Shown: positions 32,975 to 42,133, counted from the first letter of the stretch. The stretch: DNA of 42,369 nucleotides from Prevotella sp. (GCA_017458195.1 JAFTGI010000199.1:1-42369), one strand, 5' to 3'. Notes: a model not told the origin generated them from the letters alone. Numbers and translations are program-made.

Positions 32975-34061
32975 TGCGGGCAGCGTTTAGCGGTGCTTGT
33001 TCCTTGCCGAGCCGGCGATGCACTTCCTCATAGCCTTCAAGCATCTCCTGACGGGCTGGCCCGTTGAGGATTTTCTCAAGCTCACTGCGGATGTTGGCAA
33101 TGCTGAACGAGTCGGCCACGAGTTCGCGCACCACCTCGCGGTCGGCAATAAGGTTAACCAGCGAGATGTAGCGCACCTTCAATATCTTCTTTCGCAGATA
33201 GCCGATAAGACGGGGCAGAGGTGTCTCATAGCAAACCACCTGAGGCACGCCGAACAGGGCCGTCTCGAGGGTGGCAGTACCACTGGTGACTAAGGCGGCA
33301 TGTGCCGTCGAAAGCAGTTCGTAGGTGCGGTTCTTCACCAGCTGCACGTCGCTTCCCTCAATGAATTTCGCGTAGTAATCTTCGTCAATGCCTGGGGCTC
33401 CGGCCAGCATCAGGTCGTAGTCAGCTGAGAGTTGTCTCGTAGCCTCGATCATGGCGGGCAGGTTGTCCTTGATCTCTTGCCGGCGCGAACCGGCCAGCAA
33501 GGCGATGACGGGTCGTGGCCGCTGTCCTGCGTCGGCATTTGCAGCCTTAAATTCAGCCACCTCGTCGGCCGTCGGATTACCGACATAATGGATAGGATAG
33601 TGGTGCTTGCCCTCGAAGAATGCAACCTCGAAGGGCAGGATGGAGAACAGTTCGTCGACGTCGCGCTTGATGCTCTTGATGCGATATTCCTTCCACGCCC
33701 AGATCTTCGGCGAAATATAATAATAGATCGGACAGACACCGCGGCGGTGCACATACTTGGCGATGCTGAGGTTAAAGCCCGGATAGTCGACTAGTATAAC
33801 CACGTCGGGCCGCCACGCCTCGATGTCGTGCTTGCACCGGCTCATATTGCCCAGAATGGTGGGCAGGTGGAGCAGGACGGGCACGAAACCCATGTAGGCC
33901 AGCTCACGATAATGGCGGACCAACGTGCCACCCTCAGCCTGCATCAGGTCGCCCCCGATGCAACGGAACTGTGCATCAGGGTCTTCCGTCCGCAACGCCC
34001 GCATCAGTCGCGAGGCATGGAGGTCGCCACTGGCCTCACCGGCTATCAGATAATACCTCAT
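32925..34061 (-). CDS. lpxB: Lipid-A-disaccharide synthase
   Basis: LpxB joins UDP-2,3-diacylglucosamine and lipid X into the lipid A disaccharide at the inner membrane. The protein has 378 residues from the ATG at 34061 (MRYYLIAGEASGDLH, 1-15), a standard N-terminus for the family. Other conserved segments are IYYYISPKIWAWKEYRIKSI, VGNPTAD, LAGSRRQEI and LVTSGTATLETALFGVPQVV. A longer ATG-initiated frame runs upstream, but it is just the frame inside surE. The start overlaps the surE stop by 4 bp (ATGA), so surE and lpxB are coupled. The 3' end overlaps the convergent transporter gene by 50 bp. Confidence 0.95.
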   Translation of the reverse strand: MRYYLIAGEASGDLHASRLMRALRTEDPDAQFRCIGGDLMQAEGGTLVRHYRELAYMGFVPVLLHLPTILGNMSRCKHDIEAWRPDVVILVDYPGFNLSIAKYVHRRGVCPIYYYISPKIWAWKEYRIKSIKRDVDELFSILPFEVAFFEGKHHYPIHYVGNPTADEVAEFKAANADAGQRPRPVIALLAGSRRQEIKDNLPAMIEATRQLSADYDLMLAGAPGIDEDYYAKFIEGSDVQLVKNRTYELLSTAHAALVTSGTATLETALFGVPQVVCYETPLPRLIGYLRKKILKVRYISLVNLIADREVVRELVADSFSIANIRSELEKILNGPARQEMLEGYEEVHRRLGKEQAPLNAARIMRRLLTSASAKSQQN

Positions 34062-34831
34062 TTTTCCCAATCCTTCATCTGCCGCAAGGCTTCGTAGGCC
34101 GTCACGTCGATGGTCGTAGGCGTGATGGCGATATAGCCGTGCTGCAATGCCCAGTTGTCGGTGTCGTCGCTCTCGGGCTCGTCGTTCTGGTAGGTGCCCA
34201 CCATCCAGTAGTAGTCGTAGCCGCGCGGATGGTGGCATTTGCGCAATTCGTTGGTCCACGAAGCCTCGGCCATCCGGCATACTCTGACCCCGCTGAAGGC
34301 TTCGACCACCGGGAAGTTGATGTTCAGGCAGACGCCCTTAGGCAGTCCTTCGGCCAGCACGCGGCGGGTGAACTCGACGATGTAGGGGCGCAGCGGCTCG
34401 AAGTCGGCATCAGCACGATGGTCACAGATAGAAAAGGCCACCGAAGGAATATACTTCATGCAGCCTTCAATGGTGACGCCCATCGTGCCGCTGTAGTGGG
34501 AATTCACCGAGGCATTGTCGCCGTGGTTGATGCCACCGATGACCATGTCTGGACGGCGGTCGGTTATGATTTCAGCCAGAGCCATTTTCACGCAGTCGAC
34601 AGGTGTGCCGTTGCACGACCAGATCTCCACGCCCTCACGTCGCTGGCGAAGGGTCAGCAGCAGGGGCGTAGTGGCAGAGAAGGCGCACGAGAAGCCTGAA
34701 CGGGGACCTTCTGGGGCGCAGACGACGATGTCGGCCATGGGGCTGAGCATGTCAACGAGGCAGTTGATGCCCCGGGCTTCATAGCCGTCGTCATTGGAAA
34801 TCAGTATAAGGGGTCTTGAGGGTTTTGCCAT
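34058..34831 (-). CDS. surE: 5'/3'-nucleotidase SurE
   Basis: The 257-residue SurE phosphatase dephosphorylates nucleoside monophosphates and is associated with stationary-phase survival. The metal-binding Asp14 and Asp15 lie in LISNDDGYEARG, a further motif is PRSGFSCAFS (with the conserved Ser), and the Asn of GGINHGDN completes the site. The downstream VNSHYSGTMGVTIEG segment is also typical. It is translationally coupled to lpxB. Its promoter is good, and repeat array C lies just upstream of the -33 box, so the array could modulate it. Confidence 0.96.
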   Translation of the reverse strand: MAKPSRPLILISNDDGYEARGINCLVDMLSPMADIVVCAPEGPRSGFSCAFSATTPLLLTLRQRREGVEIWSCNGTPVDCVKMALAEIITDRRPDMVIGGINHGDNASVNSHYSGTMGVTIEGCMKYIPSVAFSICDHRADADFEPLRPYIVEFTRRVLAEGLPKGVCLNINFPVVEAFSGVRVCRMAEASWTNELRKCHHPRGYDYYWMVGTYQNDEPESDDTDNWALQHGYIAITPTTIDVTAYEALRQMKDWEK

Positions 34832-34852
34832 TCTGTTTTACGTTTTTGCGTG

Positions 34853-34884
34853 CAAAGGTACAAAAAAGGGAGCGAAAAGCCAAA
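34853..34884 (-). promoter_or_regulatory. Promoter of surE-lpxB
   Basis: On the minus strand, TTTG at 34884-34881 and TACCTTTG at 34860-34853 are separated by 20 bp. The ATG follows after ~21 nt. The first unit of array C begins 22 bp upstream of the -33 box. Confidence 0.82.
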
Positions 34885-34905
34885 CAATTCCGTTTCTTTT
34901 GAAAA

Positions 34906-35010
34906 ACAAAGCGGTACTTTAAGGCGAGAAAAGCGGTACTTTTCCCCCAGAGAAGCGGTACTTTTCTCAGAGAAAAGCGGTACTTTTCCCGGGGAAAAGC
35001 GGTGCTTTTC
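34906..35010. repeat. Repeat array C: five 17-bp palindromic units, 22-bp period
   Basis: Units start at 34906, 34928, 34950, 34972 and 34994. Unit 1 is degenerate (ACAAAGCGGTACTTTAA). Units 2 and 4 are GAAAAGCGGTACTTTTC, unit 3 has GAGAAG, and unit 5 has the GTGC core giving a perfect 7-bp stem followed by TTTT. All read in the same orientation on the plus strand. The array lies in the 290-bp divergent gap between surE and parA. The stretch from 35011 to the parA promoter holds no other motif I recognise. Confidence 0.92.
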
Positions 35011-35076
35011 TTTTAAAGGTGTGTGCAAAAATACTTAAAATGTATGCTGATTGGTGGTGGTTAGGATTTTTTTTCG

Positions 35077-35084
35077 TAACTTTG
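35077..35084 (+). promoter_or_regulatory. -7 element of the parAB promoter
   Basis: TAACTTTG at 35077-35084 is preceded by a T-run. The -33 box is poor (TTGG at 35051-35054, spacing 22). The ATG at 35121 lies 36 nt downstream, with an AAGGAG 12 nt before it. Confidence 0.65.
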
Positions 35085-35120
35085 CATCCTAATTTTAGTA
35101 AAAAGGAGAAAAAGATTGAA

Positions 35121-35888
35121 ATGGGAAAAATAATAGCATTAGCCAATCAGAAGGGAGGCGTCGGGAAAACCACCACGACGATCAACCTGGCTGCATCGCT
35201 GGCAACACTTGAAAAGAAGGTACTTGTGGTCGACGCCGACCCTCAGGCCAACGCCTCGAGCGGACTGGGCGTAGACATCAAGGAGGTGGAGTGCTCGCTC
35301 TATGAATGCATCACCAATCATACCGACGTGCGCGACGCCATCTATATGACTGACATTGACGGACTTGAAATCGTGCCGAGTCACATCGACCTGGTGGGCG
35401 CTGAGATAGAGATGCTCAACATTGAGAACCGTGAGCGCGTGGTGAAGCGCCTGCTTGAACCCGTGCGCGATGAGTACGACTATATACTCATCGACTGTTC
35501 GCCCTCGTTGGGACTCATCACGGTGAATGCCCTGACGGCAGCCGACTCGGTCATCATCCCCGTGCAGTGCGAATACTTTGCCCTTGAGGGAATTTCGAAA
35601 TTGCTCAACACCATCAAGATCATCAAATCGCGGCTCAACCCTAAACTCGAGATCGAAGGCTTCCTTCTGACGATGTACGACTCACGCCTGCGTCTGGCTA
35701 ACCAGATCTACGACGAGGTGAAGCGTCACTTCCAGGAACTGGTGTTCAAGACCGTCATTCAGCGCAACGTCAAGCTCTCGGAAAGTCCCTCACACGGTCT
35801 GCCCGTCATCCTCTACGATGCCGACTCTACCGGCTCAAAGAATCATCTTGCCCTGGCAAAGGAAATAATCAGTAAAAACCTGAAATAA
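35121..35888 (+). CDS. parA: ParA/Soj chromosome-partition ATPase
   Basis: The 255-residue ATPase acts with ParB in origin segregation. The deviant Walker A is KGGVGKTTT (11-19), the Asp in VVDADPQANAS (~40) belongs to the A' motif, and IDCSPSLG the Walker B. There is no N-terminal extension, as in chromosomal Soj-type ParA. A longer in-frame ORF begins at 35019, but the extra residues come from the leader and precede the promoter, so ATG at 35121 is chosen. The stop TAA overlaps the ParB start (TAATG). Repeat array C lies just upstream. Confidence 0.97.
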   Translation: MGKIIALANQKGGVGKTTTTINLAASLATLEKKVLVVDADPQANASSGLGVDIKEVECSLYECITNHTDVRDAIYMTDIDGLEIVPSHIDLVGAEIEMLNIENRERVVKRLLEPVRDEYDYILIDCSPSLGLITVNALTAADSVIIPVQCEYFALEGISKLLNTIKIIKSRLNPKLEIEGFLLTMYDSRLRLANQIYDEVKRHFQELVFKTVIQRNVKLSESPSHGLPVILYDADSTGSKNHLALAKEIISKNLK

Positions 35889-36811
35889 TGGCTGTTAGGA
35901 AGAAATACGACAAAGGCGTGCTGGGGCGCGGCCTCGACGACATTGGCAGTGGGCGCGGCCTTGACGCGCTGATTGACACCACCGACGTGAAGACTCAGGG
36001 ATCATCCAACCTCAATGAGATTCCTATAGAACAGATTGAGCCGAACCCCGACCAGCCCCGCCGAGAGTTCGACGAGACGGCCATGCAGGAATTGGCCGCC
36101 AGCATCCAGAACATGGGCATCATCGCGCCAATAACCTTGCGACAGGTGGCGCCCGACCATTATCAGATCATTGCCGGCGAGCGCCGCTGGAGGGCTTCCC
36201 AGCTGGCAGGACTGAAGTCCATTCCCGCCTACATCCGTACGGCTGACGATGAGAGCGTCATGGAACTGGCTCTGGTAGAGAATATCCAGCGCGAGGATCT
36301 TAATGCCATCGAGATTGCCCTGGCCTATGAGCATCTGGCTGAGACGAGCGGCATGACTCAGGAAAAGATTTCTGAGCGTGTAGGAAAGAGCCGTACGGCC
36401 GTGACCAACTATATGCGCCTGTTGAAGTTGCCCGCCCAGATTCAGATGGCACTGAAGAACCGCGAGATTGACATGGGACACGCCCGTGCGCTACTGGCGC
36501 TCGATTCACCGTCGATGCAGCTGAAGCTGTTCCGTGATGTGCTCAAGAATCAGTATTCCGTGCGCAAGGTGGAGGAGATGGTGCAGCTGCTGAAAAATGG
36601 TGAGGACGTGCAGGGCATACGCAAGAAGATTGCCACCAAGGCCCAGCTGCCGAAGGAATTCGACGCAATGAAGAAGCGCCTTGCCGACCGCCTGAATGCC
36701 AAGGTCCAACTGTCGTTCACCGCCAACGGACGCGGCAAGATCAGCATTCCTTTCACCAGTCAGGACGAACTGACGCGTATCTTGAACGCTATTGAAGGTC
36801 AAAACCAATGA
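35888..36811 (+). CDS. parB: ParB/Spo0J chromosome-partition protein
   Basis: This 307-residue CTP-dependent clamp binds parS. Motifs: NPDQPRREF (53-61), the CTPase/arginine patch GERRWRA (97-103), ENIQREDLNAIEIA (131-144), and a helix-turn-helix around 155-180. The C-terminal dimerisation domain ends ARGKIS-type strands near 290. It starts inside the parA stop codon and ends 4 bp into DUF5683. I see no 16-bp palindrome matching the usual parS (TGTTTCACGTGAAACA) anywhere in the window. Confidence 0.97.
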   Translation: MAVRKKYDKGVLGRGLDDIGSGRGLDALIDTTDVKTQGSSNLNEIPIEQIEPNPDQPRREFDETAMQELAASIQNMGIIAPITLRQVAPDHYQIIAGERRWRASQLAGLKSIPAYIRTADDESVMELALVENIQREDLNAIEIALAYEHLAETSGMTQEKISERVGKSRTAVTNYMRLLKLPAQIQMALKNREIDMGHARALLALDSPSMQLKLFRDVLKNQYSVRKVEEMVQLLKNGEDVQGIRKKIATKAQLPKEFDAMKKRLADRLNAKVQLSFTANGRGKISIPFTSQDELTRILNAIEGQNQ

Positions 36812-37542
36812 GACGCTGGGGATTCCGACTATACATTCTTGCAGCGCTGATGTTAGGGTGGGGTGATGCTTCGGCCCAGACGGAGGTGTCAGACTCTATC
36901 GTCATGATGCTCGACTCGATGTATCAGGCCTTGCCAGACGATACGACCCTGATTGTCGACAAAGGAAATAGCGGAATCATTGAGGGCAGGCAAATAGTTC
37001 AACGCCGACCGGCACGCGACTGGTCGACATGGCGCCCTGACCCGCAACGCGCCTTGTGGCTGGCCCTGGTCATTCCCGGAGGCGGTCAGATCTACAACCG
37101 CAAATACTGGAAGCTGCCCATCGTCTATGGCGGATTCGTCGGCTGTATCTATGCCATGAACTGGAACAACATGATGTATAAGGACTATGCCCAGGCATAT
37201 CTCGACATCATGGACGACGACCCTACGACGCAGAGTTACAACAAGTTCATGCATCTGGGCCGCCAAATCAACTCCTCGAATGAGGAGCGCTATAAGACCA
37301 TATTCAAGAAACGCAAGGACCGCTACCGTCGCTGGCGCGACCTGAGCTTCTTTGTCATGGTCGGCGTCTACGCCATTTCGGTGATTGACGCCTACGTCGA
37401 CGCCGAGCTGTCAGAGTTTGACCTTTCGAAGGACCTCTCGCTCAAGGTGCGTCCGTCGGTGATGCCCTCTGGTCCGGGCGTCATCAGTAGTAACCCGCTG
37501 TATGCCACGTCGGTAGGCGTGAATTGCAGTTTGAACTTTTAA
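36808..37542 (+). CDS. DUF5683 membrane protein
   Basis: The 244-residue protein has a signal peptide (1-23) and a conserved central segment rich in Gly and aromatic residues: ALVIPGGGQIYNRKYWKLPIVYGG (~86-109) forms a transmembrane or re-entrant stretch, with a second hydrophobic helix near 180-200. This matches the Bacteroidetes DUF5683 family, often found beside parAB; the role is unknown, though a cell-envelope function is plausible. The start overlaps the end of parB by 4 bp. Confidence 0.85.
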   Translation: MRRWGFRLYILAALMLGWGDASAQTEVSDSIVMMLDSMYQALPDDTTLIVDKGNSGIIEGRQIVQRRPARDWSTWRPDPQRALWLALVIPGGGQIYNRKYWKLPIVYGGFVGCIYAMNWNNMMYKDYAQAYLDIMDDDPTTQSYNKFMHLGRQINSSNEERYKTIFKKRKDRYRRWRDLSFFVMVGVYAISVIDAYVDAELSEFDLSKDLSLKVRPSVMPSGPGVISSNPLYATSVGVNCSLNF

Positions 37543-37551
37543 TGTAAAACG

Positions 37552-38838
37552 ATGATTAAGAAAACAACATTCCTATTTGCCTGCCTATCCCTTGGCTTCG
37601 CTTCAATGCAAGCTCAGGTCGAGGTGGACGACGATGAAATAATTGTGACTGACGAGGATGGCGAAGTTGAGCAGATTGACTTTCCTGAGGCTATGGATGT
37701 CAACCCTGACAGCCTTCTGAGCCTCTATTCTTCGCAGGCCTATCTGCAGACTGACAATGACTGCCGTACGACAGACGAGAATCCGCTGTTTGAGCGTGAC
37801 GTCTACATCGACCGTCTGCAGCGCATGCCGACCATCATGGAGATGCCTTACAACGATGTGGTGCGGGCATGCATCGACCGCTACACGGGCCGTCTGCGCC
37901 GCTCGGTCAGCATTATGCTGGGGGCAGCCAACTTCTACATGCCAATCTTCGAAGAAGCCCTTGAGACCTATCAGCTGCCTCTGGAACTGAAGTATCTGCC
38001 TGTCATCGAGTCGGCTCTCAACCCGACGGCCGTCTCACGTGCAGGTGCAACAGGGCTCTGGCAGTTCATGCTTACGACAGGCAAGCAGTACGGACTCGAA
38101 GTCAACAACTATGTCGATGAGCGCCGCGATCCCATCAAGTCGAGCTATGCCGCCGCCCGCTACTTGCGCGACCTGTATAAGATCTTCGGCGACTGGAATC
38201 TCGTCATCGCAGCATACAACTGCGGCCCCGAGAACATCAACAAGGCCATCCATCCGGCAGGCGGCGAGCGCGACTACTGGCGCATCTACCCCTACTTGCC
38301 GCAAGAGACCCGAGGCTACGTGCCGGCCTTCATCGCAGCCAACTACGTGATGAACTATTATTGTGAGCACAACATCTGCCCGATGCGGTCGGAACTGCCG
38401 GCAAAGACCGACACGGTGGTCATCAACCGCAATGTGACGTTTGGGAACATCGCCCGCGTCTGCAATCTCGACATGCAGATGCTCCGTTCGCTCAATCCTG
38501 TCTATCGGCGCGACGTCGTTTCGGGACTCACGGCACCTGCCACGCTTCGCCTGCCCATAGCCGACGTCACCCGCTTCATCGACTTGCAGGATTCCATCTA
38601 TGCAACTGATGTCGAGCTGAAGCGTGCCGAGGTTGCCGTAACACAACCGCCGGTCGTGGCGAAAAGTTCACGCTCAAAGTCAAGACGCGGCCGCGGCGCA
38701 AGCTATACCACGGTTCGTCGGGGCGATACCCTTTCAGCTATTGCACGGCGTAACGGCACCACAGTTGCCAAGTTGCGCAAACTCAACGGCATCCGTGGCA
38801 ACAACATCCAGTCGGGCAAGAAGCTCAGGGTGAAATAA
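37552..38838 (+). CDS. Lytic transglycosylase, MltD-like, with LysM domain
   Basis: The 428-residue secreted peptidoglycan enzyme has a signal peptide (1-20) and an acidic linker (23-45). The lytic transglycosylase domain spans about 130-280: catalytic Glu153 in PVIESALNP, and GATGLWQFM (166-173). A basic Ser/Arg-rich stretch leads to a single LysM repeat (~383-428, RRGDTLSAIARRNG). It cleaves the glycan strand to 1,6-anhydro-muropeptides and is anchored by LysM. It follows DUF5683 by 9 bp within the parAB-rel run. Confidence 0.93.
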   Translation: MIKKTTFLFACLSLGFASMQAQVEVDDDEIIVTDEDGEVEQIDFPEAMDVNPDSLLSLYSSQAYLQTDNDCRTTDENPLFERDVYIDRLQRMPTIMEMPYNDVVRACIDRYTGRLRRSVSIMLGAANFYMPIFEEALETYQLPLELKYLPVIESALNPTAVSRAGATGLWQFMLTTGKQYGLEVNNYVDERRDPIKSSYAAARYLRDLYKIFGDWNLVIAAYNCGPENINKAIHPAGGERDYWRIYPYLPQETRGYVPAFIAANYVMNYYCEHNICPMRSELPAKTDTVVINRNVTFGNIARVCNLDMQMLRSLNPVYRRDVVSGLTAPATLRLPIADVTRFIDLQDSIYATDVELKRAEVAVTQPPVVAKSSRSKSRRGRGASYTTVRRGDTLSAIARRNGTTVAKLRKLNGIRGNNIQSGKKLRVK

Positions 38839-38850
38839 TCATTTCTGCAG

Positions 38851-38856
38851 AGGAGG
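38851..38856 (+). promoter_or_regulatory. Strong Shine-Dalgarno (AGGAGG) upstream of rel
   Basis: AGGAGG lies 8 bases before the rel ATG at 38865. Bacteroidetes rarely depend on such a site, and most genes in this window lack one, so this is unusual and fixes the start. Confidence 0.7.
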
Positions 38857-38864
38857 AACGTTGT

Positions 38865-41147
38865 ATGAATACAGATGAAGAACAAGTCAGACGTGAAGAA
38901 GCTGACGACAAAATGATCAACGACGCCTTTGAGCGACTGGTCGGCGACTATCTCAAGTCGCGACATCGCAAGAAGGTCGACATTATAACCAAGGCATTCA
39001 ACTTCGCACGGCAGGCCCACAAGGGCGTCCGACGACTGTCAGGTGAGCCATACATCATGCACCCGATAGCGGTGGCTCAAATCGTGTGCAGCGAGATAGG
39101 CTTGGGGTCCACAAGCATCTGCGCAGCCCTGCTCCACGATGTCGTTGAGGACACTGACTATACGGTGGAAGACATCGAGAACATGTTTGGCCAGAAGATT
39201 GCGCAGATTGTCGACGGTCTGACCAAGATTTCGGGAGGCATCTTCGGAGTGCAGGCTTCTGCTCAGGCGGAAAACTTCAAGAAACTGCTCCTCACGATGA
39301 GCGAGGACATCCGCGTGATCCTCATCAAGATAGCCGACCGCCTGCACAACATGCGAACGCTCGAGTCGCAACCTGCCAACAAGCAATACAAGATTGCAGG
39401 AGAGACGCTCTACCTCTATGCACCGCTGGCGCATCGGCTGGGCCTCTACAAGATCAAGTCAGAGCTCGAGAACCTGAGCTTCCGCTTTGAACATCCTGAT
39501 GACTATGCAGCCATTGAGCGCAAGCTGGCGCAGACCCAGGTGTCGCGCCACGAACTGTTCGACCAGTTCACGGCGCCCATCGAGGAGATGCTCGGGCGCA
39601 TGGGCCTGAAGTATCATATCCGCGAGCGTGTCAAGACACCTTATTCTATATGGAGTAAGATGCAGAATAAGCACGTCACGTTCGATGAGATCTACGACAT
39701 CCTGGCCGTGCGCATCATCTTTACGCCTACAAGTCGCGAGACCGAGGCCAAGGAGTGCTTCAACATCTATGTAGAGCTGAGCCAAATCTATAAGAGTCAT
39801 CCCGACCGTCTGCGCGACTGGGTCAACCATCCCAAGGCCAACGGCTATCAGGCTTTGCACGTCACGCTGATGTCGAAGCAGGGCCATTGGATTGAAGTCC
39901 AGATCCGTTCCGACCGCATGGATGAGATTGCCGAACAGGGGCTCGCAGCTCATTGGAAATACAAGGAGGGCGACGAGTACAGTGAGGATGAGAGTGAACT
40001 CAACGAGTGGCTTCACACCATCAAGGAAATTCTCGACGACCCGCAGCCCGACGCCATGGACTTCCTTGATGCCATCAAGCTCAACCTCTTTGCCAGCGAA
40101 ATATTCGTCTTCACGCCCAAGGGTGAGATTAAGACGATGCCTGCCGACTGCACGGTCCTCGACTTTGCTTTCTCAATCCACACCTTCCTCGGCAGCCATT
40201 GCATCGGAGCCAAGGTGAACCACAAGCTCGTGCCCCTGAGCCACCGCCTCAACTCGGGCGACCAGGTGGAAATCCTTACCTCAAAATCACAGCATGTGCA
40301 GCCTTCGTGGATAAACTTCGCCTCGACGGCTAAGGCCAAGGCTAAGATCCAGGCCATCCTGAGGCGCGAAAGCCGCGAGAAACAGAAGGTGGGCGAAGAA
40401 CTGTTCAACGAGTGGCTCACCAAGCATGGCTTTGAGCCGTCCATCTCGCTGGCCGACCAGCTGGCACACTTCCATGACGGCGAACGGCGCGAAGAATTCT
40501 TCCAGGCCATAGGCGACCACATCTTGACACTTGGCGACGAGGATCTCGACGAGCTGAAGGGAAAGAACAAGAAGAAGGCAGACAACAGCGGCAATTCCGG
40601 CGGAGGATGGCGTAAGTACGTTCCCTTTGTTAAGTCGAAGAAATCCGACGAGGAGGCACAACAGCCCGAACTGTTCATCGTCCCGGAGAAGTTCAACCGT
40701 AAGAAGCCCGTCTACATCACCGACGAAAACATCACGCAGTATCTGTTCCAGGATTGCTGTCACCCTATCCCAGGCGACGACGCCCTCGGCTATATAGACA
40801 ACAAGAACCGCATCGTCATCCATAAGCGTGCCTGCCCTGTGGCCAACAAGCTAAAAGCCAGCTACGGCAACCGCATCCTCGACGTGAAGTGGGACATGCA
40901 CAAAAAACTCTTCTTTGATGCCACCATCCGGATGTCGGGCATTGACCGGCGCGGCCTGGTCAACGACGTGACGCGTGTCATCTCGAATCAGCTGAACGTC
41001 GACATGCGCAAGATGATATTCACCACTGAGGACGGCATCTTCGAGGGCAGCATCGACATCCGTGTCTACGACCGTGAGAATGTGCGCTCCATTATGAACA
41101 GCCTTAAGCAAGTGCAAGACCTGAAGGAAATTTCACAAGTATTATGA
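38865..41147 (+). CDS. rel: Bifunctional (p)ppGpp synthetase/hydrolase RelA/SpoT
   Basis: The 760-residue long RSH enzyme makes and degrades (p)ppGpp. The hydrolase HD site is intact: His52, His91-Asp92 in LLHDVVEDTD, and Asp158 in IADRLHNMRT. The synthetase domain spans about 250-360, with RVKTPYSIWSKM, YDILAVRIIF (Asp278) and NGYQALH (326-332) and EVQIRS. A TGS domain lies at ~409-470 and an ACT domain at ~685-757. Both activities are therefore expected. It follows the LysM gene by 26 bp. Its stop overlaps the pectinesterase start by 4 bp (ATGA), linking the two by translation. Confidence 0.96.
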   Translation: MNTDEEQVRREEADDKMINDAFERLVGDYLKSRHRKKVDIITKAFNFARQAHKGVRRLSGEPYIMHPIAVAQIVCSEIGLGSTSICAALLHDVVEDTDYTVEDIENMFGQKIAQIVDGLTKISGGIFGVQASAQAENFKKLLLTMSEDIRVILIKIADRLHNMRTLESQPANKQYKIAGETLYLYAPLAHRLGLYKIKSELENLSFRFEHPDDYAAIERKLAQTQVSRHELFDQFTAPIEEMLGRMGLKYHIRERVKTPYSIWSKMQNKHVTFDEIYDILAVRIIFTPTSRETEAKECFNIYVELSQIYKSHPDRLRDWVNHPKANGYQALHVTLMSKQGHWIEVQIRSDRMDEIAEQGLAAHWKYKEGDEYSEDESELNEWLHTIKEILDDPQPDAMDFLDAIKLNLFASEIFVFTPKGEIKTMPADCTVLDFAFSIHTFLGSHCIGAKVNHKLVPLSHRLNSGDQVEILTSKSQHVQPSWINFASTAKAKAKIQAILRRESREKQKVGEELFNEWLTKHGFEPSISLADQLAHFHDGERREEFFQAIGDHILTLGDEDLDELKGKNKKKADNSGNSGGGWRKYVPFVKSKKSDEEAQQPELFIVPEKFNRKKPVYITDENITQYLFQDCCHPIPGDDALGYIDNKNRIVIHKRACPVANKLKASYGNRILDVKWDMHKKLFFDATIRMSGIDRRGLVNDVTRVISNQLNVDMRKMIFTTEDGIFEGSIDIRVYDRENVRSIMNSLKQVQDLKEISQVL

Positions 41148-42133
41148 AAATGAATAAACTACTGACCCTAATTCTGCTTTCTCTCTCCATCCAGGCCGGT
41201 GCTGCCGGCAAGTATGACAATCCCGACACGCTTGTCGTCGCCCGCGACGGCACGGGGCAGTTCCGCAATGTCGGCGAGGCCATCGAGGTGTGCCGTGCCT
41301 TCATGGACTACCACAAGGTCATCTTTGTCAAACGGGGTGTCTACAAGGAGAAACTCATCGTCCCCCAGTGGCTGCAGAACGTCGAAATCTGTGGTGAAGA
41401 CCGCGACGCGACCATCATCACGTGGGACGACCATGCCAACATCAAGACCTTTGAGCACCCGAACGGCATGGGCACTTTCCGCACTTACACACTGAAGATT
41501 GAGGGCAGCGACATCACGCTGAAGAATATCACCATAGAGAACAACTCGGCCCGGCTGGGACAGGCTGTTGCCCTGCATACTGAAGGCGACCGCCTGACGT
41601 TCATCAACTGCCGCTTCCTTGGCCATCAGGACACTATCTACACGGGCAACGCCGGATGCCGCCACTATTTTGACCATTGTTACATTGAGGGGACGACCGA
41701 CTTTATCTTCGGTCCTTCGACGGCTTGGTTTGAACAGTGCGACATCTACTGCAAGGCCAACAGCTACATCACTGCGGCCTCCACACCGGCCGACCAACCC
41801 TTCGGCTATGTCTTTAACGCATGCTCCGTGCGCACCGCTCCCGACGTGACGAAGCTATACTTAGGCCGTCCTTGGCGCGACTATGGCTATACGCTGTTCA
41901 TGCACTGCCAGCTGCCTGCTGCCGTCGTGCCCGAGGGTTGGCACCGCTGGGAACCGCAGCGCGAAAAAACTGCCCGCTACGCCGAGTTTGAGAACACCGG
42001 CGAGGGGGCAGCCGTTGAGGGTCGCGTATTCTGGAGCCGTCAGCTTACAAAGAAGGAAGCCCGTCAGGTCACGACAGACAATGTCTTCCATCGCGACAAT
42101 CCGTGGAATCCCGTCATTTCAGGTGAGCCTTGA
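41144..42133 (+). CDS. Secreted pectinesterase (CE8)
   Basis: The 329-residue protein removes methyl groups from pectic homogalacturonan. Signal peptide (cut near Ala21), then a beta-helix. The catalytic set is visible: Gln140 in GQAVALHTEGD, Gln162-Asp163 in GHQDTIYTG, nucleophile Asp186 in EGTTDFIFG, and Arg242/Trp244 in LGRPWRDYG. It starts inside the rel stop codon. Physically it belongs to the parAB-rel run, but by role it belongs with the GH28 and GH2 genes about 15 kb away. Its last 20 bp overlap the convergent esterase gene. Confidence 0.94.
   Translation: MKMNKLLTLILLSLSIQAGAAGKYDNPDTLVVARDGTGQFRNVGEAIEVCRAFMDYHKVIFVKRGVYKEKLIVPQWLQNVEICGEDRDATIITWDDHANIKTFEHPNGMGTFRTYTLKIEGSDITLKNITIENNSARLGQAVALHTEGDRLTFINCRFLGHQDTIYTGNAGCRHYFDHCYIEGTTDFIFGPSTAWFEQCDIYCKANSYITAASTPADQPFGYVFNACSVRTAPDVTKLYLGRPWRDYGYTLFMHCQLPAAVVPEGWHRWEPQREKTARYAEFENTGEGAAVEGRVFWSRQLTKKEARQVTTDNVFHRDNPWNPVISGEP

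Noticed and set aside
34061-34280. N-terminal extension of lpxB
   Set aside because: The extra residues come from the surE sequence in another frame; the family start is the ATG at 34061.
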